Positions 1 to 6,896 are shown, numbered from the stretch's first letter. The stretch: 11,646 nucleotides of DNA from Bacillota bacterium (GCA_030705945.1 JAUZPS010000097.1:1-11646); one strand, 5' to 3'. A program made the numbers and translations. Notes: a model not told the origin generated them from the letters alone.

Positions 1-2004
1 AACGGAGTCGTATTGCCAAGCGCTAAAATTGTGTGGGACGAAAAAGACAGTAAATGGCGGTTCGGTGTTGAGGATAAGCTTCAGGATCTTACTTTTAATA
101 ATTGCCTTTACAGTCCTGACGGAGTAACGGCAGCGTTGAGCGTTGCTAATAAAGGCTTTATAGGGATAGGGACAACAACTCCAACAGCCCAACTAGACGT
201 GTCCGGCAACACAAACATAAGCGGTAAGCTTACTGTCAGGAACGACATTTCTATAGAGGGTAATGCGGGTATAAACGGCAGCCTGACGCTCAAGACAGGT
301 TTGGAAGTTGACAGAGGCTCAAACCCGAGCGCAAAACTTTTATGGAATGAAGATAAAGACATGTGGCAAATAGGAGTAGGAAACAGCCTAAATGACATAA
401 TGTCAGGCGAACATACCCATGATACACTATGCGCCGCTGATGGAAACGCCGTAGTTTTTGTCGATGGTTCAAATGTTGGAATCGGAATATCAAAACCATC
501 AGAAAAACTGGATATAGCAGGTAATATTAAGGCCGCTAATCTAATGGTTTCCAGTAACTTAACCGCCGGTGGAAATATTGAAATAGACCATGGAACAGGC
601 GAGAAGGGCCAACTTTCATGGGATGAGGCAAACAACAAGTGGAAAGCGGGAACGTCAAGTAAATTATTGGAGGTTTCTTTATCGGATCATACTCATAACA
701 GTCTTGCTTTAGCAGACGGCAATCCGGCTGTAACGGTTGACAAAAGCGGAAATGTCGGTATTGGAAAGGAAACTCCCGAAGCAAAATTAGATGTTTCAGG
801 TGACGCTGCTATAAGCGGAAAGATTACGGCTGCGACAGCTTTGATTTCCAGTGATCTTACAGTTAACGGAAACTTAATGGTAAATGGCGATACAGTCACG
901 GTAAATACCGCTACACTTGATGTTAAGGATAATATCATAAGAGTCAACAAATATAAGCAACAGGATAAACCTTTGGAAATAAACGGCGGTATCGAGGTTT
1001 TCAGAGGCGGCAAGGAAGCAAACGCGCAGATTATCTGGAATGAGAAGGATGACAAATGGCAAGCAGGAATCGCGGACAAAATGAATAACATTTGTTTTGA
1101 GGAACATAATCACAACAATTTGTACTCAACAGATGATCAGATAGCGATGACGGTTGATGCTGCCGGAAATATCGGAATAGGCACTACAGCGCCGCAGTCA
1201 AAGCTCAATGTAAATGGGGATACGCTCATTACAGGTAAAATTACTGCTGCAAGCGCCGAACTCGAAGGCGGTATAAAGGCAAATAGTTTAGATCTTTCAA
1301 AGGACTTAACCATAGGTGGCAAAATTACAGTCAGCGGCGGCATAGATGCAGTAAAAACGAATAGCCTTGAAGTGCAGAACAATATTATCACCATCAATAA
1401 ATTTACTTCTTATGATCAGACGCTGAATAAATCAGGAGGCATCGAAATTGTTCGTAACGAAACAAATGACTATGCCAGAATTATGTGGGATGAGGATGCT
1501 AAAAAGTGGAAGGTCGGAACTATCAATGATTTAAAAGAAATCGGATACAGTCAACATTCTCATAACTCTGTATGTTCCGAAAAAAGCGATACTCCTGTAA
1601 TAATTGTTGACCCGGATGGTTATGTAGGCATTGGCAAAGCAGCTGATAAAAATTACAATGTCGATATAAAAGGCATTGTACGGGCAGATAATATATCTCA
1701 GGCTTCGTCAAAAAGCGTTGTTGAAAATAATACCGACTTAGATTCCGATAAAGCGTTGGAATTATTAAATGGATTAAATCCCGTTTCATTTGACTATGTT
1801 GAAACAGGGCTTAAGAAACACAATATTGGTTTTATGGCTGAAGATGTGCCCGATGTGTTTACGACAGCTGATCGCAAATCTGTCACAATGATGGATATTG
1901 TGGGCGTTCTGACCACAGTTGTAAAAAAACAACAGGATGTTATTACAGACATCAAAGGCCAGATCACTACGTTACAAAGTCAGGTTGCGGCATTGACGAA
2001 ATAA
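1..2004 (+). CDS. Tail-fibre-like modular protein with C-terminal S74-type chaperone region (5' partial)
   Basis: The frame is open from the first base and stops at TAA 2002-2004, so at least 667 codons are present and the N-terminus is missing; the TTG at 13 has no ribosome site and sits inside a repeat module. Five related modules begin near 1, 298, 571, 985 and 1435. Each has a W-x-E/D-x(4)-W-x(2)-G box (e.g. IIWNEKDDKWQAG), then usually an HxH pair, then a GIG turn followed by a KLDVSG-like strand. Two linkers carry the LDVKDNIIRVNK / LEVQNNIITINK motif. This pattern is known from phage tail fibres and related surface fibres. From about 1681 the sequence resembles the S74 intramolecular chaperone: LNPVSFDY, IGFMAEDV, then a coiled-coil end (KKQQDVITDIKGQITTLQSQ). 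The protein is probably a homotrimeric fibre. The phage, prophage or cellular surface origin cannot be decided because upstream genes are outside the window. Confidence 0.85.
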   Translation, partial: NGVVLPSAKIVWDEKDSKWRFGVEDKLQDLTFNNCLYSPDGVTAALSVANKGFIGIGTTTPTAQLDVSGNTNISGKLTVRNDISIEGNAGINGSLTLKTGLEVDRGSNPSAKLLWNEDKDMWQIGVGNSLNDIMSGEHTHDTLCAADGNAVVFVDGSNVGIGISKPSEKLDIAGNIKAANLMVSSNLTAGGNIEIDHGTGEKGQLSWDEANNKWKAGTSSKLLEVSLSDHTHNSLALADGNPAVTVDKSGNVGIGKETPEAKLDVSGDAAISGKITAATALISSDLTVNGNLMVNGDTVTVNTATLDVKDNIIRVNKYKQQDKPLEINGGIEVFRGGKEANAQIIWNEKDDKWQAGIADKMNNICFEEHNHNNLYSTDDQIAMTVDAAGNIGIGTTAPQSKLNVNGDTLITGKITAASAELEGGIKANSLDLSKDLTIGGKITVSGGIDAVKTNSLEVQNNIITINKFTSYDQTLNKSGGIEIVRNETNDYARIMWDEDAKKWKVGTINDLKEIGYSQHSHNSVCSEKSDTPVIIVDPDGYVGIGKAADKNYNVDIKGIVRADNISQASSKSVVENNTDLDSDKALELLNGLNPVSFDYVETGLKKHNIGFMAEDVPDVFTTADRKSVTMMDIVGVLTTVVKKQQDVITDIKGQITTLQSQVAALTK

Positions 2005-2034
2005 AGTATATATATGCTAAACGATCTATAGAAT

Positions 2035-2073
2035 AAACAAATGACTTGAAGTTTACCTTCAAGTCATTTGTTT
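2035..2073. terminator. Bidirectional intrinsic terminator between convergent genes
   Basis: A perfect 17-bp inverted repeat (arms 2035-2051 and 2057-2073) encloses a 5-base loop. The outer end of each arm is A/T-only (AAACAAAT / ATTTGTTT), giving a short U tract in both directions. It sits 30 bp after the fibre gene stop and 24 bp after the dapL stop on the other strand, so it can end both transcripts. Confidence 0.85.
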
Positions 2074-2097
2074 AAAAATATGCTATAAATGTTAAAA

Positions 2098-3333
2098 TTA
2101 TATTTTCAAGCGTGTTTTAAATCTTTCAATGGCTTTCTCGGTATTTTCCCTGCTTCCGAAGGCAGTTAACCTGAAATAGCCCTGACCGCTTGGACCAAAA
2201 CCAACGCCTGGAGTTCCGACAATATTTGCCTCTGTGAGAAGCTTGTCGAAGAAGGACCATGAATCAAGGTTGTTTGGAGTTTTCAACCAGATATAAGGGG
2301 CGTTAACACCGCCAAATACCTGTATTCCCATTGATTTGATACCTTCTCTGATTATTTTGGCGTTTGTCATATAGTAGTTAATAAGTGTCTTGATCTGGCT
2401 CTGACCCTCTGGAGTATAAACTGAAGCTGCTCCCTTTTGTATTATATAAGAGACGCCATTAAATTTTGTGGTTTGCCTTCTATTCCAGAGCTTATTTAGA
2501 GATATTGCTTCGCCAGCTTCTGTGTAGGCTACAACTTCCTTAGGAACAACTGTGTATGCGCATCTTGTTCCGGTAAAGCCCGCATTTTTGGAAAAGCTTC
2601 TGAATTCAATCGCTATTTCTTTTGCGCCTTCAATTTCATATATGCTGTGGGCTATGTCGTTTTCCTGAATATAGGCTTCATAAGCGGCATCGTACAGTAT
2701 TATTGATTTATTTGCTTTTGCGTATTCAACCCATTTTTTAAGTTCGTTCTTTGGTAATGTCATTCCTGTCGGGTTGTTAGGAAAACATAAGTAAATTAAA
2801 TCAACTTTCTCTTTAGGAAGCGCAGGAATAAAGTTGTTTTCTGCAGTACAGGGGACATACGCGATTTTGTTAAACTTTCCTTCAGAATTAAGAATACCGG
2901 CTCTTCCAGCCATAACGTTGCTGTCAACGTATACAGGATAAACAGGATCTGTTACGGCAATTTTATTGTCTAAACCGAATATTTCCTGTATATTGCCGGT
3001 ATCACATTTTGAACCGTCGCTTATAAAAACTTCATCACAATCAAGATTTATGCCTCTTGGCGTATAATCATATTCAATAACCTTCTGGATCAGGAATTCA
3101 TAACCCTGTTCAGGACCATAACCCTTAAAGGTCTTTTCGTCAGCCATTTCATCAACAGCCTTATGGAGGTTTTCAATAACTGCTGCAGGAAGAGCCCTTG
3201 TTACGTCGCCTATACCTAAACGTATAATATCCGCATCGGGATTTTCGCTTTTAAACTTCGATACCCTTCTTCCGATTTCTGCAAACAGATAACTTCCTGG
3301 TAATTTCAAATAATTTTCATTTACTAATGCCAT
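2098..3333 (-). CDS. dapL: LL-diaminopimelate aminotransferase
   Basis: This PLP enzyme converts tetrahydrodipicolinate plus glutamate directly to LL-2,6-diaminopimelate, bypassing the succinylase or acetylase steps of lysine and peptidoglycan precursor synthesis. The 411-residue length matches the DapL family. Visible fold-type I landmarks are IIRLGIGD (36-43), FPNNPTG (184-190, Asn187 near PLP), YDAAYEA (214-220, Asp215 and Tyr218), the Schiff-base lysine in SFSKNAGFTGTR (Lys249) and the substrate carboxylate arginine in YFRLTAFG (Arg388). The SKNAGFTGTR context and GSKCDTGN segment are typical of DapL rather than general aspartate aminotransferases. The start is supported by AAGGAG at 3340-3345, six bases from ATG. 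It lies downstream of dapF in the same direction but separated by 255 bp with hairpins, so it may also be transcribed alone; I see no convincing promoter of its own. Confidence 0.97.
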   Translation of the reverse strand: MALVNENYLKLPGSYLFAEIGRRVSKFKSENPDADIIRLGIGDVTRALPAAVIENLHKAVDEMADEKTFKGYGPEQGYEFLIQKVIEYDYTPRGINLDCDEVFISDGSKCDTGNIQEIFGLDNKIAVTDPVYPVYVDSNVMAGRAGILNSEGKFNKIAYVPCTAENNFIPALPKEKVDLIYLCFPNNPTGMTLPKNELKKWVEYAKANKSIILYDAAYEAYIQENDIAHSIYEIEGAKEIAIEFRSFSKNAGFTGTRCAYTVVPKEVVAYTEAGEAISLNKLWNRRQTTKFNGVSYIIQKGAASVYTPEGQSQIKTLINYYMTNAKIIREGIKSMGIQVFGGVNAPYIWLKTPNNLDSWSFFDKLLTEANIVGTPGVGFGPSGQGYFRLTAFGSRENTEKAIERFKTRLKI

Positions 3334-3355
3334 AATTTTCTCCTTCCATTTATAT

Positions 3356-3450
3356 AAAAAGCAATTAATCTTTTACATTTGCCTATCGCAAAATAACGTT
3401 AAAGCGTTCGTTATTTTGCTCCGTCAAATGTAAGATTAATAGTGCTTTTT
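3356..3450. repeat. Large composite hairpin, copy A of an inverted repeat element
   Basis: Two nested inverted repeats form one long hairpin. Outer arms are 3356-3381 and 3425-3450 (both starting or ending with five A or T beside GC, with two 2-base bulges); inner arms GCAAAATAACG 3388-3398 and its complement 3409-3419 match perfectly over 11 bp. On both strands the hairpin ends in a run of five T, so it could act as a terminator or attenuator in front of dapL. Its core 3383-3438 recurs inverted at 3493-3548, which suggests a small dispersed (MITE- or REP-like) element rather than a unique terminator. Confidence 0.75.
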
Positions 3451-3492
3451 ATTTAGAAACAGTTAAAATATATTAAAATCATTAAACATTCC

Positions 3493-3548
3493 TAATCTTA
3501 CATTTAGCAGAGCAAGATACCTAAGGGTCTAGCGGTATTTTGCGATAG
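3493..3548. repeat. Copy B of the hairpin element, inverted relative to copy A
   Basis: The reverse complement of this stretch aligns without gaps to 3383-3438: the two ends (CTATCGCAAAATA and AAATGTAAGATTA, 13 bases each) are identical, and about 10-11 of 56 positions differ, all in the middle. It keeps its own inner stem (3512-3521 with 3534-3543, one G/T-type mismatch) but lacks the second outer arm that copy A has. Changes in the middle preserve pairing potential, as expected of a structured element. Confidence 0.7.
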
Positions 3549-3549
3549 A

Positions 3550-3593
3550 AAAAAATAAAATATAAATTGATTTTAATATAAAAACAATTTATA
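3550..3593 (-). terminator. Possible weak terminator after dapF
   Basis: On the minus strand a 9-bp A/T-rich stem (arms 3561-3569 and 3585-3593, overlapping the dapF stop) is followed by TTTTATTTTTTT. The U tract is good but the stem contains only one G-C pair, so termination may be partial. Together with copy A it would uncouple dapL from dapF. Confidence 0.4.
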
Positions 3594-4422
3594 TTTCAAT
3601 TTCTCCGTCAAATACTTTAACTGCGGGGCCTGTCATATAAACATGGTTATCGCTTTCATTCCATTCTATTGTCAAATCTCCGCCAAGCAGCTTTATAACA
3701 GCTTTTCTTTCACATAAACCGTTTAAAAAGGAGGCTACGAGCACGGCGCATGCTCCAGTGCCGCAAGCAAGGGTTTCGCCTGCTCCTCTTTCCCAGACCC
3801 TCATTTTTAAGGTTTTCTTATCTAATACTTCAACAAATTCCGCATTAACCTTTCTTGGAAATATTTCATGAGTTTCCATTTTTGGTCCGACTATTTCCAA
3901 TGGGAATTTGATTACATCGTCCACATATGTAACTGCATGGGGATTTCCCATTGAAACGCATGTGATTTTGTATGTTTGTGAATCGATGACAACTGGTTCG
4001 TTTATGACAATATCTTTATTGCTTGACACTGGGATATCTTTAGGTGTAAGTATAGGTTCTCCCATATCAACCTTTACATGTGAAACTTTATTGTTTTCGA
4101 GCTGCAATTCAAGAATTTTGATCCCTGCTAAAGTCTCAACGGATATGGTGGTTTTATCGGTCAATCCATTATCGTAAACATATTTACCGACACATCTTAT
4201 GGCGTTTCCGCACATTTCTGACTCGGAACCGTCTGAGTTAAGCATTCTCATCATGAAATCCGCTTTTTTGGAAGGTAATATCATTACAAGACCATCCGAC
4301 CCTATGCCAAAGTGCCTGTCGCTTATCTGCTTTGCGACCTTGGAAGGGTTGTCAATTGTTTGTTCAAAGCAATTGACATATATATAATCATTACCAATAC
4401 CTTGCATTTTCGTAAATTTCAT
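3589..4422 (-). CDS. dapF: Diaminopimelate epimerase
   Basis: This cofactor-independent racemase interconverts LL- and meso-diaminopimelate, giving the form used in peptidoglycan and decarboxylated to lysine; it acts directly on the product of the neighbouring dapL enzyme. Length is 277 residues, normal for DapF. Both catalytic cysteines are present as the thiol/thiolate pair: Cys71 in SESEMCGNAIRC and Cys220 in GETLACGTGACA. Substrate-binding landmarks include Asn11 (GIGNDY), Asn62 (LNSDGS), Asn160 (MGNPHAV), Asn193 and Glu211-Arg212 (WERGAGE). The ATG start is fixed by AGGGAGG at 4430-4436, seven bases upstream. An extended -10 promoter (4539-4566) gives a leader of about 110 bases holding a stable hairpin (4450-4485). 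Confidence 0.98.
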   Translation of the reverse strand: MKFTKMQGIGNDYIYVNCFEQTIDNPSKVAKQISDRHFGIGSDGLVMILPSKKADFMMRMLNSDGSESEMCGNAIRCVGKYVYDNGLTDKTTISVETLAGIKILELQLENNKVSHVKVDMGEPILTPKDIPVSSNKDIVINEPVVIDSQTYKITCVSMGNPHAVTYVDDVIKFPLEIVGPKMETHEIFPRKVNAEFVEVLDKKTLKMRVWERGAGETLACGTGACAVLVASFLNGLCERKAVIKLLGGDLTIEWNESDNHVYMTGPAVKVFDGEIEI

Positions 4423-4449
4423 ACCTAAGCCTCCCTGAATGAATATATC

Positions 4450-4485
4450 AATAATTAAAGCTTAAATTTTAAGGCTTTAATTATT
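4450..4485 (-). promoter_or_regulatory. Leader hairpin upstream of dapF
   Basis: A perfect 12-bp inverted repeat (4450-4461 with 4474-4485) has further inner A/T pairing, so most of the 36 bases form one stem. It lies in the dapF 5' leader, about 28 bases before the start codon and clear of the ribosome site. There is no following T run close enough to make it a clear terminator; a stability or attenuation role is inference. Confidence 0.45.
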
Positions 4486-4538
4486 ATATTTTATTATTTG
4501 TATTTTGCGCCTTTTCTTTTATTTAAACGAGTACATAT

Positions 4539-4566
4539 ATTATAGCATAGAGCATTAAAATAGCAA
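4539..4566 (-). promoter_or_regulatory. Sigma-A promoter for dapF (extended -10)
   Basis: Minus strand: -10 TATAAT (4539-4544) preceded by TGC, giving the extended -10 form TGnTATAAT, with -35 TTGCTA (4561-4566) and a 16-base spacer. The consensus -10 and the orientation toward dapF support the call; start of transcription would be near 4532. Confidence 0.7.
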
Positions 4567-4580
4567 AAAAAATTTATACT

Positions 4581-4632
4581 ATATATTTTGCAATATAAAA
4601 AATTGATGTAAAATGTTTATTGCAAAATATAT
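4581..4632. promoter_or_regulatory. 15-bp perfect inverted repeat in the dapF/corA divergent region
   Basis: Arms 4581-4595 (ATATATTTTGCAATA) and 4618-4632 are exact reverse complements separated by 22 bases. The left arm begins 14 bp upstream of the dapF -35 and the right arm ends about 57 bp before the corA -35. Placement suggests an operator for a dimeric regulator binding two half sites, or a looped site; an RNA role is less likely because neither predicted transcript includes it. Confidence 0.45.
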
Positions 4633-4689
4633 AAATTAATTAATATTTCACGATTTATCCATTTGGGTATTGTATAAGGGTTGAAGGTA

Positions 4690-4717
4690 TTGAACTCAAA
4701 AATATATATGGTATAGT
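4690..4717 (+). promoter_or_regulatory. Probable sigma-A promoter for corA
   Basis: -35 TTGAAC (4690-4695), 16-base spacer, -10 TATAGT (4712-4717), followed by a leader of about 40 bases. The leader is too short to hold an M-box magnesium riboswitch, so any metal response would have to act at the promoter. The A/T-rich surroundings make chance matches possible. Confidence 0.5.
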
Positions 4718-4751
4718 ATATATGCAGCATGCTTAAAAAAATATACACTTT

Positions 4752-4757
4752 AGGTGG
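4752..4757 (+). promoter_or_regulatory. Ribosome binding site deciding the corA start
   Basis: AGGTGG lies five bases before ATG 4763. The in-frame GTG at 4754 is part of this site and so cannot be the start. Confidence 0.8.
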
Positions 4758-4762
4758 AATTT

Positions 4763-5827
4763 ATGTCTAAAAAAATTGGTAAAAGATCCATAAAAGCCGG
4801 TTTGCCTCCAGGCTCGCTAGTTCATGTCGGTGAAAAGAAGAATGACATTACTAAAATTACTGTAGTTGATTATGATGAAAAGGATTTTTTTGAACTGAAA
4901 ACTACATCCATAGATGAAGCTCTCAGCGCAAGGAGAAGCGCAGGCATCAGGTGGATCAATATTGATGGAATTCATGATACGGAAATAATGAAAAGTATAG
5001 GGGGAAACTTTGGCTTTCACCCATTGGTCATGGAGGATATTTTAAATACGGAACAGAGACCCAAGATAGAAGAATATGACGGTTATTTATATATTATAGC
5101 TAAGATGATATACTTTGATGAAAAATTAAATGAAATAACTACGGAACAAGTCAGTATAATACTTGGCAAAGACTATTTAATAACCTTTCAGGAAAATAAG
5201 GATAACTTTTTTACTACTATAATAGACAGGCTATCAAAAAACGTCAGCATAATAAGAAAGATGGGCTCTGATTATCTTCTGTACGCAATCATGGATTTGA
5301 TAGTCGATAGCTATTTCCTTGTATTGGAGAAGACCGGCGAAAAAATTGAATTTACTGAAGATGCAATGATTTTAAATCCTAATCCTAAAACTCTCCGGAA
5401 AGTTCATGGATTAAAGAGGGAAATGCTTTATATGCATAAAGCGGTATGGCCCTTAAGGGAAGTAGTCGGCGCGTTGGAGAGACGAGAGAGCTATCTTATC
5501 AGCGATACAACGATTATTTATTTAAGAGATGTTTATGATCATATTGTACAGATGATGGACGCTATTGAAACTTACAGGGATATATTATCAGGTATGCTTG
5601 ATCTGTATTTATCTGTTGCAAGCAATAAAATGAACGAAATTATGAAATTTTTAACTGTAGTTTCTGTTCTGTTCATGCCGTTAACTTTTCTGGCAGGGGT
5701 TTATGGAATGAATTTTGAACATATGCCGGAATTAAAGTTAAAATACGGTTATCCATTTCTTTTATTGTTTATGGCTGTTTGTTTTATAGGTATGCTAATG
5801 TTTTTCAGAAAGAAAAAATGGTTATAG
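4763..5827 (+). CDS. corA: CorA-family divalent cation (Mg2+/Co2+) channel
   Basis: CorA forms a homopentameric inner-membrane channel for magnesium and cobalt. The 354-residue protein has a long cytoplasmic N-terminal region (about 1-290) with the conserved stretch HPLVMEDILNTEQRPKIEEY (86-105) and the long stalk helix near 255-290 that leads into the membrane. TM1 is roughly 293-313 and ends in the ion-selectivity motif YGMNF (314-318); a short outer loop (EHMPELKLKYGYP) leads to TM2 (about 331-347), and the protein ends in a basic FRKKKWL tail facing the cytoplasm. The length and two-helix layout fit the Thermotoga-type CorA rather than ZntB, whose motif is GIN. The family includes zinc-exporting and cobalt-preferring members, so the exact ion is not fixed. 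The stop codon overlaps the ribosome site of the downstream aldolase, implying co-transcription. Confidence 0.96.
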   Translation: MSKKIGKRSIKAGLPPGSLVHVGEKKNDITKITVVDYDEKDFFELKTTSIDEALSARRSAGIRWINIDGIHDTEIMKSIGGNFGFHPLVMEDILNTEQRPKIEEYDGYLYIIAKMIYFDEKLNEITTEQVSIILGKDYLITFQENKDNFFTTIIDRLSKNVSIIRKMGSDYLLYAIMDLIVDSYFLVLEKTGEKIEFTEDAMILNPNPKTLRKVHGLKREMLYMHKAVWPLREVVGALERRESYLISDTTIIYLRDVYDHIVQMMDAIETYRDILSGMLDLYLSVASNKMNEIMKFLTVVSVLFMPLTFLAGVYGMNFEHMPELKLKYGYPFLLLFMAVCFIGMLMFFRKKKWL

Positions 5828-5841
5828 GGGAGTGAGCATAT

Positions 5842-6483
5842 ATGCTGGATGAAATGAAAAGTCAATTGGTAGAGGTTGCAAAACTGGCATACAAGAAGGG
5901 AATGGTGAATACATATGAAGGGAACCTATCCGTTAGAAAAGGCGACTTTATATGCATAACGCCAAGCGGTGTTTCAAAGGGACTTTTAAATGAGGATATG
6001 ATTTCGGTCATTGATTTAGACGGAAGGATTATTGAAGGCAGCTGTAAGCCTTCATCAGAATGGAGACTGCATGCCCTATCTTATATAAACAGAACGGATA
6101 TAAACGCGGTGATTCACGCGCATTCTCCATATACTACGGCTTATGCGATTGCAAACAAGGCAATTGAGACAAAAGCGTATCCTGAGATGATTGTATTTTT
6201 TGATAAAATACCGTTAGCAGATTACGGAACACAAGCAACTGATGAGATATTTGACGGCGTAAAGAAATATATTCCTGATCATGACGCAATCCTGCTTGCA
6301 AATCATGGAATTATAACTATTGGAAAAGATATCTATGATACGTTTTATAGGCTAGAAGCTGCTGAAAGCATAGCGAAGGCGCTTATTCTTTCTGAATTTT
6401 TAGGGGGTGGAAAGGATCTGCCTCAGGCTAAAATAGATGAGCTCTACGAAATCAGAAGAAATAAGATTAAAAATAGTAAATAA
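5842..6483 (+). CDS. Class II aldolase of the fuculose-phosphate aldolase (AraD/FucA) family
   Basis: The 213-residue protein fits the zinc-dependent class II aldolase/epimerase fold, which cleaves phosphorylated ketoses to dihydroxyacetone phosphate and an aldehyde. The metal site is complete: His92 and His94 in IHAHSPY, His155 in LANHGI, and Glu73 in PSSEWRLH as the metal/proton-transfer residue; these numbers coincide with E. coli FucA. NTYEGNLSVR (23-32) and TPSGVSKG (40-47) form the phosphate-binding part. No kinase, isomerase or transport gene lies beside it, so the substrate (fuculose-1-P, ribulose-1-P, a 5-deoxy or methylthio analogue) cannot be named. Its ribosome site AGGGGAG (5826-5832) overlaps the corA stop and the gap is only 14 bp, so it is probably made from the corA transcript. 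A weak A/T hairpin overlaps its end. Confidence 0.92.
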   Translation: MLDEMKSQLVEVAKLAYKKGMVNTYEGNLSVRKGDFICITPSGVSKGLLNEDMISVIDLDGRIIEGSCKPSSEWRLHALSYINRTDINAVIHAHSPYTTAYAIANKAIETKAYPEMIVFFDKIPLADYGTQATDEIFDGVKKYIPDHDAILLANHGIITIGKDIYDTFYRLEAAESIAKALILSEFLGGGKDLPQAKIDELYEIRRNKIKNSK

Positions 6484-6495
6484 TTCTATTTTTAA
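6467..6495 (+). terminator. Possible weak terminator after the aldolase gene
   Basis: A 10-bp A/T-rich inverted repeat (6467-6476 with 6486-6495) spans the aldolase stop codon. The stem has one G-C pair and the T run is inside the right arm, so efficiency is doubtful and read-through into the lon leader is possible. Confidence 0.3.
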
Positions 6496-6594
6496 TATAT
6501 AGCTATAATTATTTATTGTATTTTGCCGATAATACTATAGAGCAAGTTACAGTTCTAATTCTATAAACATTCCATAGATTCCAGATTAAGATAA

Positions 6595-6623
6595 TTGAAA
6601 TCAGCCGTTCAAAAGTTTATAAT
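6595..6623 (+). promoter_or_regulatory. Sigma-A promoter, probably for lon
   Basis: -35 TTGAAA (6595-6600) and a perfect -10 TATAAT (6618-6623) are separated by the optimal 17 bases. This is the best promoter match in the window. Transcription would start near 6630, leaving about 280 untranslated bases before lon. Confidence 0.75.
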
Positions 6624-6770
6624 AGTAACAATGTCTGTATCATGTTGTATATTTTAAAAAAATAAGTTCAGGAGCTTTTTTCTTGGGATTTGTTTGATTT
6701 GTACTTTGGAATATTTAAAGATCTTTACTTATGATTATGGAATCTGACGCAGTATTAAAGCGTAAAGTTG

Positions 6771-6896
6771 GTGTTTAATTATTCCCTGGCATGGTATGTA
6801 TATAACAGCAATAAGGATAAAACGGCGAATTCTATAATTATGAAGCCTGGAATCAGAAAGAAATACGAGAAGTATGCACCGTTTAAATTTATATAA
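6771..6896 (+). other. Possible small ORF or gene remnant in the lon leader
   Basis: A frame of 41 codons from GTG 6771 to TAA 6894-6896 reads MFNYSLAWYVYNSNKDKTAN, then SIIMKPGIRKKYEKYAPFKFI. The second half has codon use and a charge pattern like real coding sequence, but there is no clear ribosome site and the next in-frame ATG (6840) leaves only 18 codons. It ends 15 bp before lon. It may be a leader peptide, a decayed gene end, or chance. Confidence 0.25.

Noticed and set aside
13..15. TTG as the start of the fibre gene
   Set aside because: The frame is open upstream to base 1, there is no ribosome site, and the codon falls inside the first repeat module; the gene is 5' partial.
108..1789. 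Several minus-strand frames opposite the fibre gene
   Set aside because: They are antisense shadows of the modular repeats, without ribosome sites or recognisable products.
4423..4532. Lysine riboswitch or T-box before dapF
   Set aside because: The leader is about 110 bases with only one simple hairpin and no conserved L-box or T-box sequence.
4754..4756. GTG as the corA start
   Set aside because: This GTG is part of the AGGTGG ribosome site for the ATG at 4763.
4500..6535. Further copies of the hairpin repeat near 4501 and 6520
   Set aside because: Only short TATTTTGC matches are shared, too little in A/T-rich DNA.
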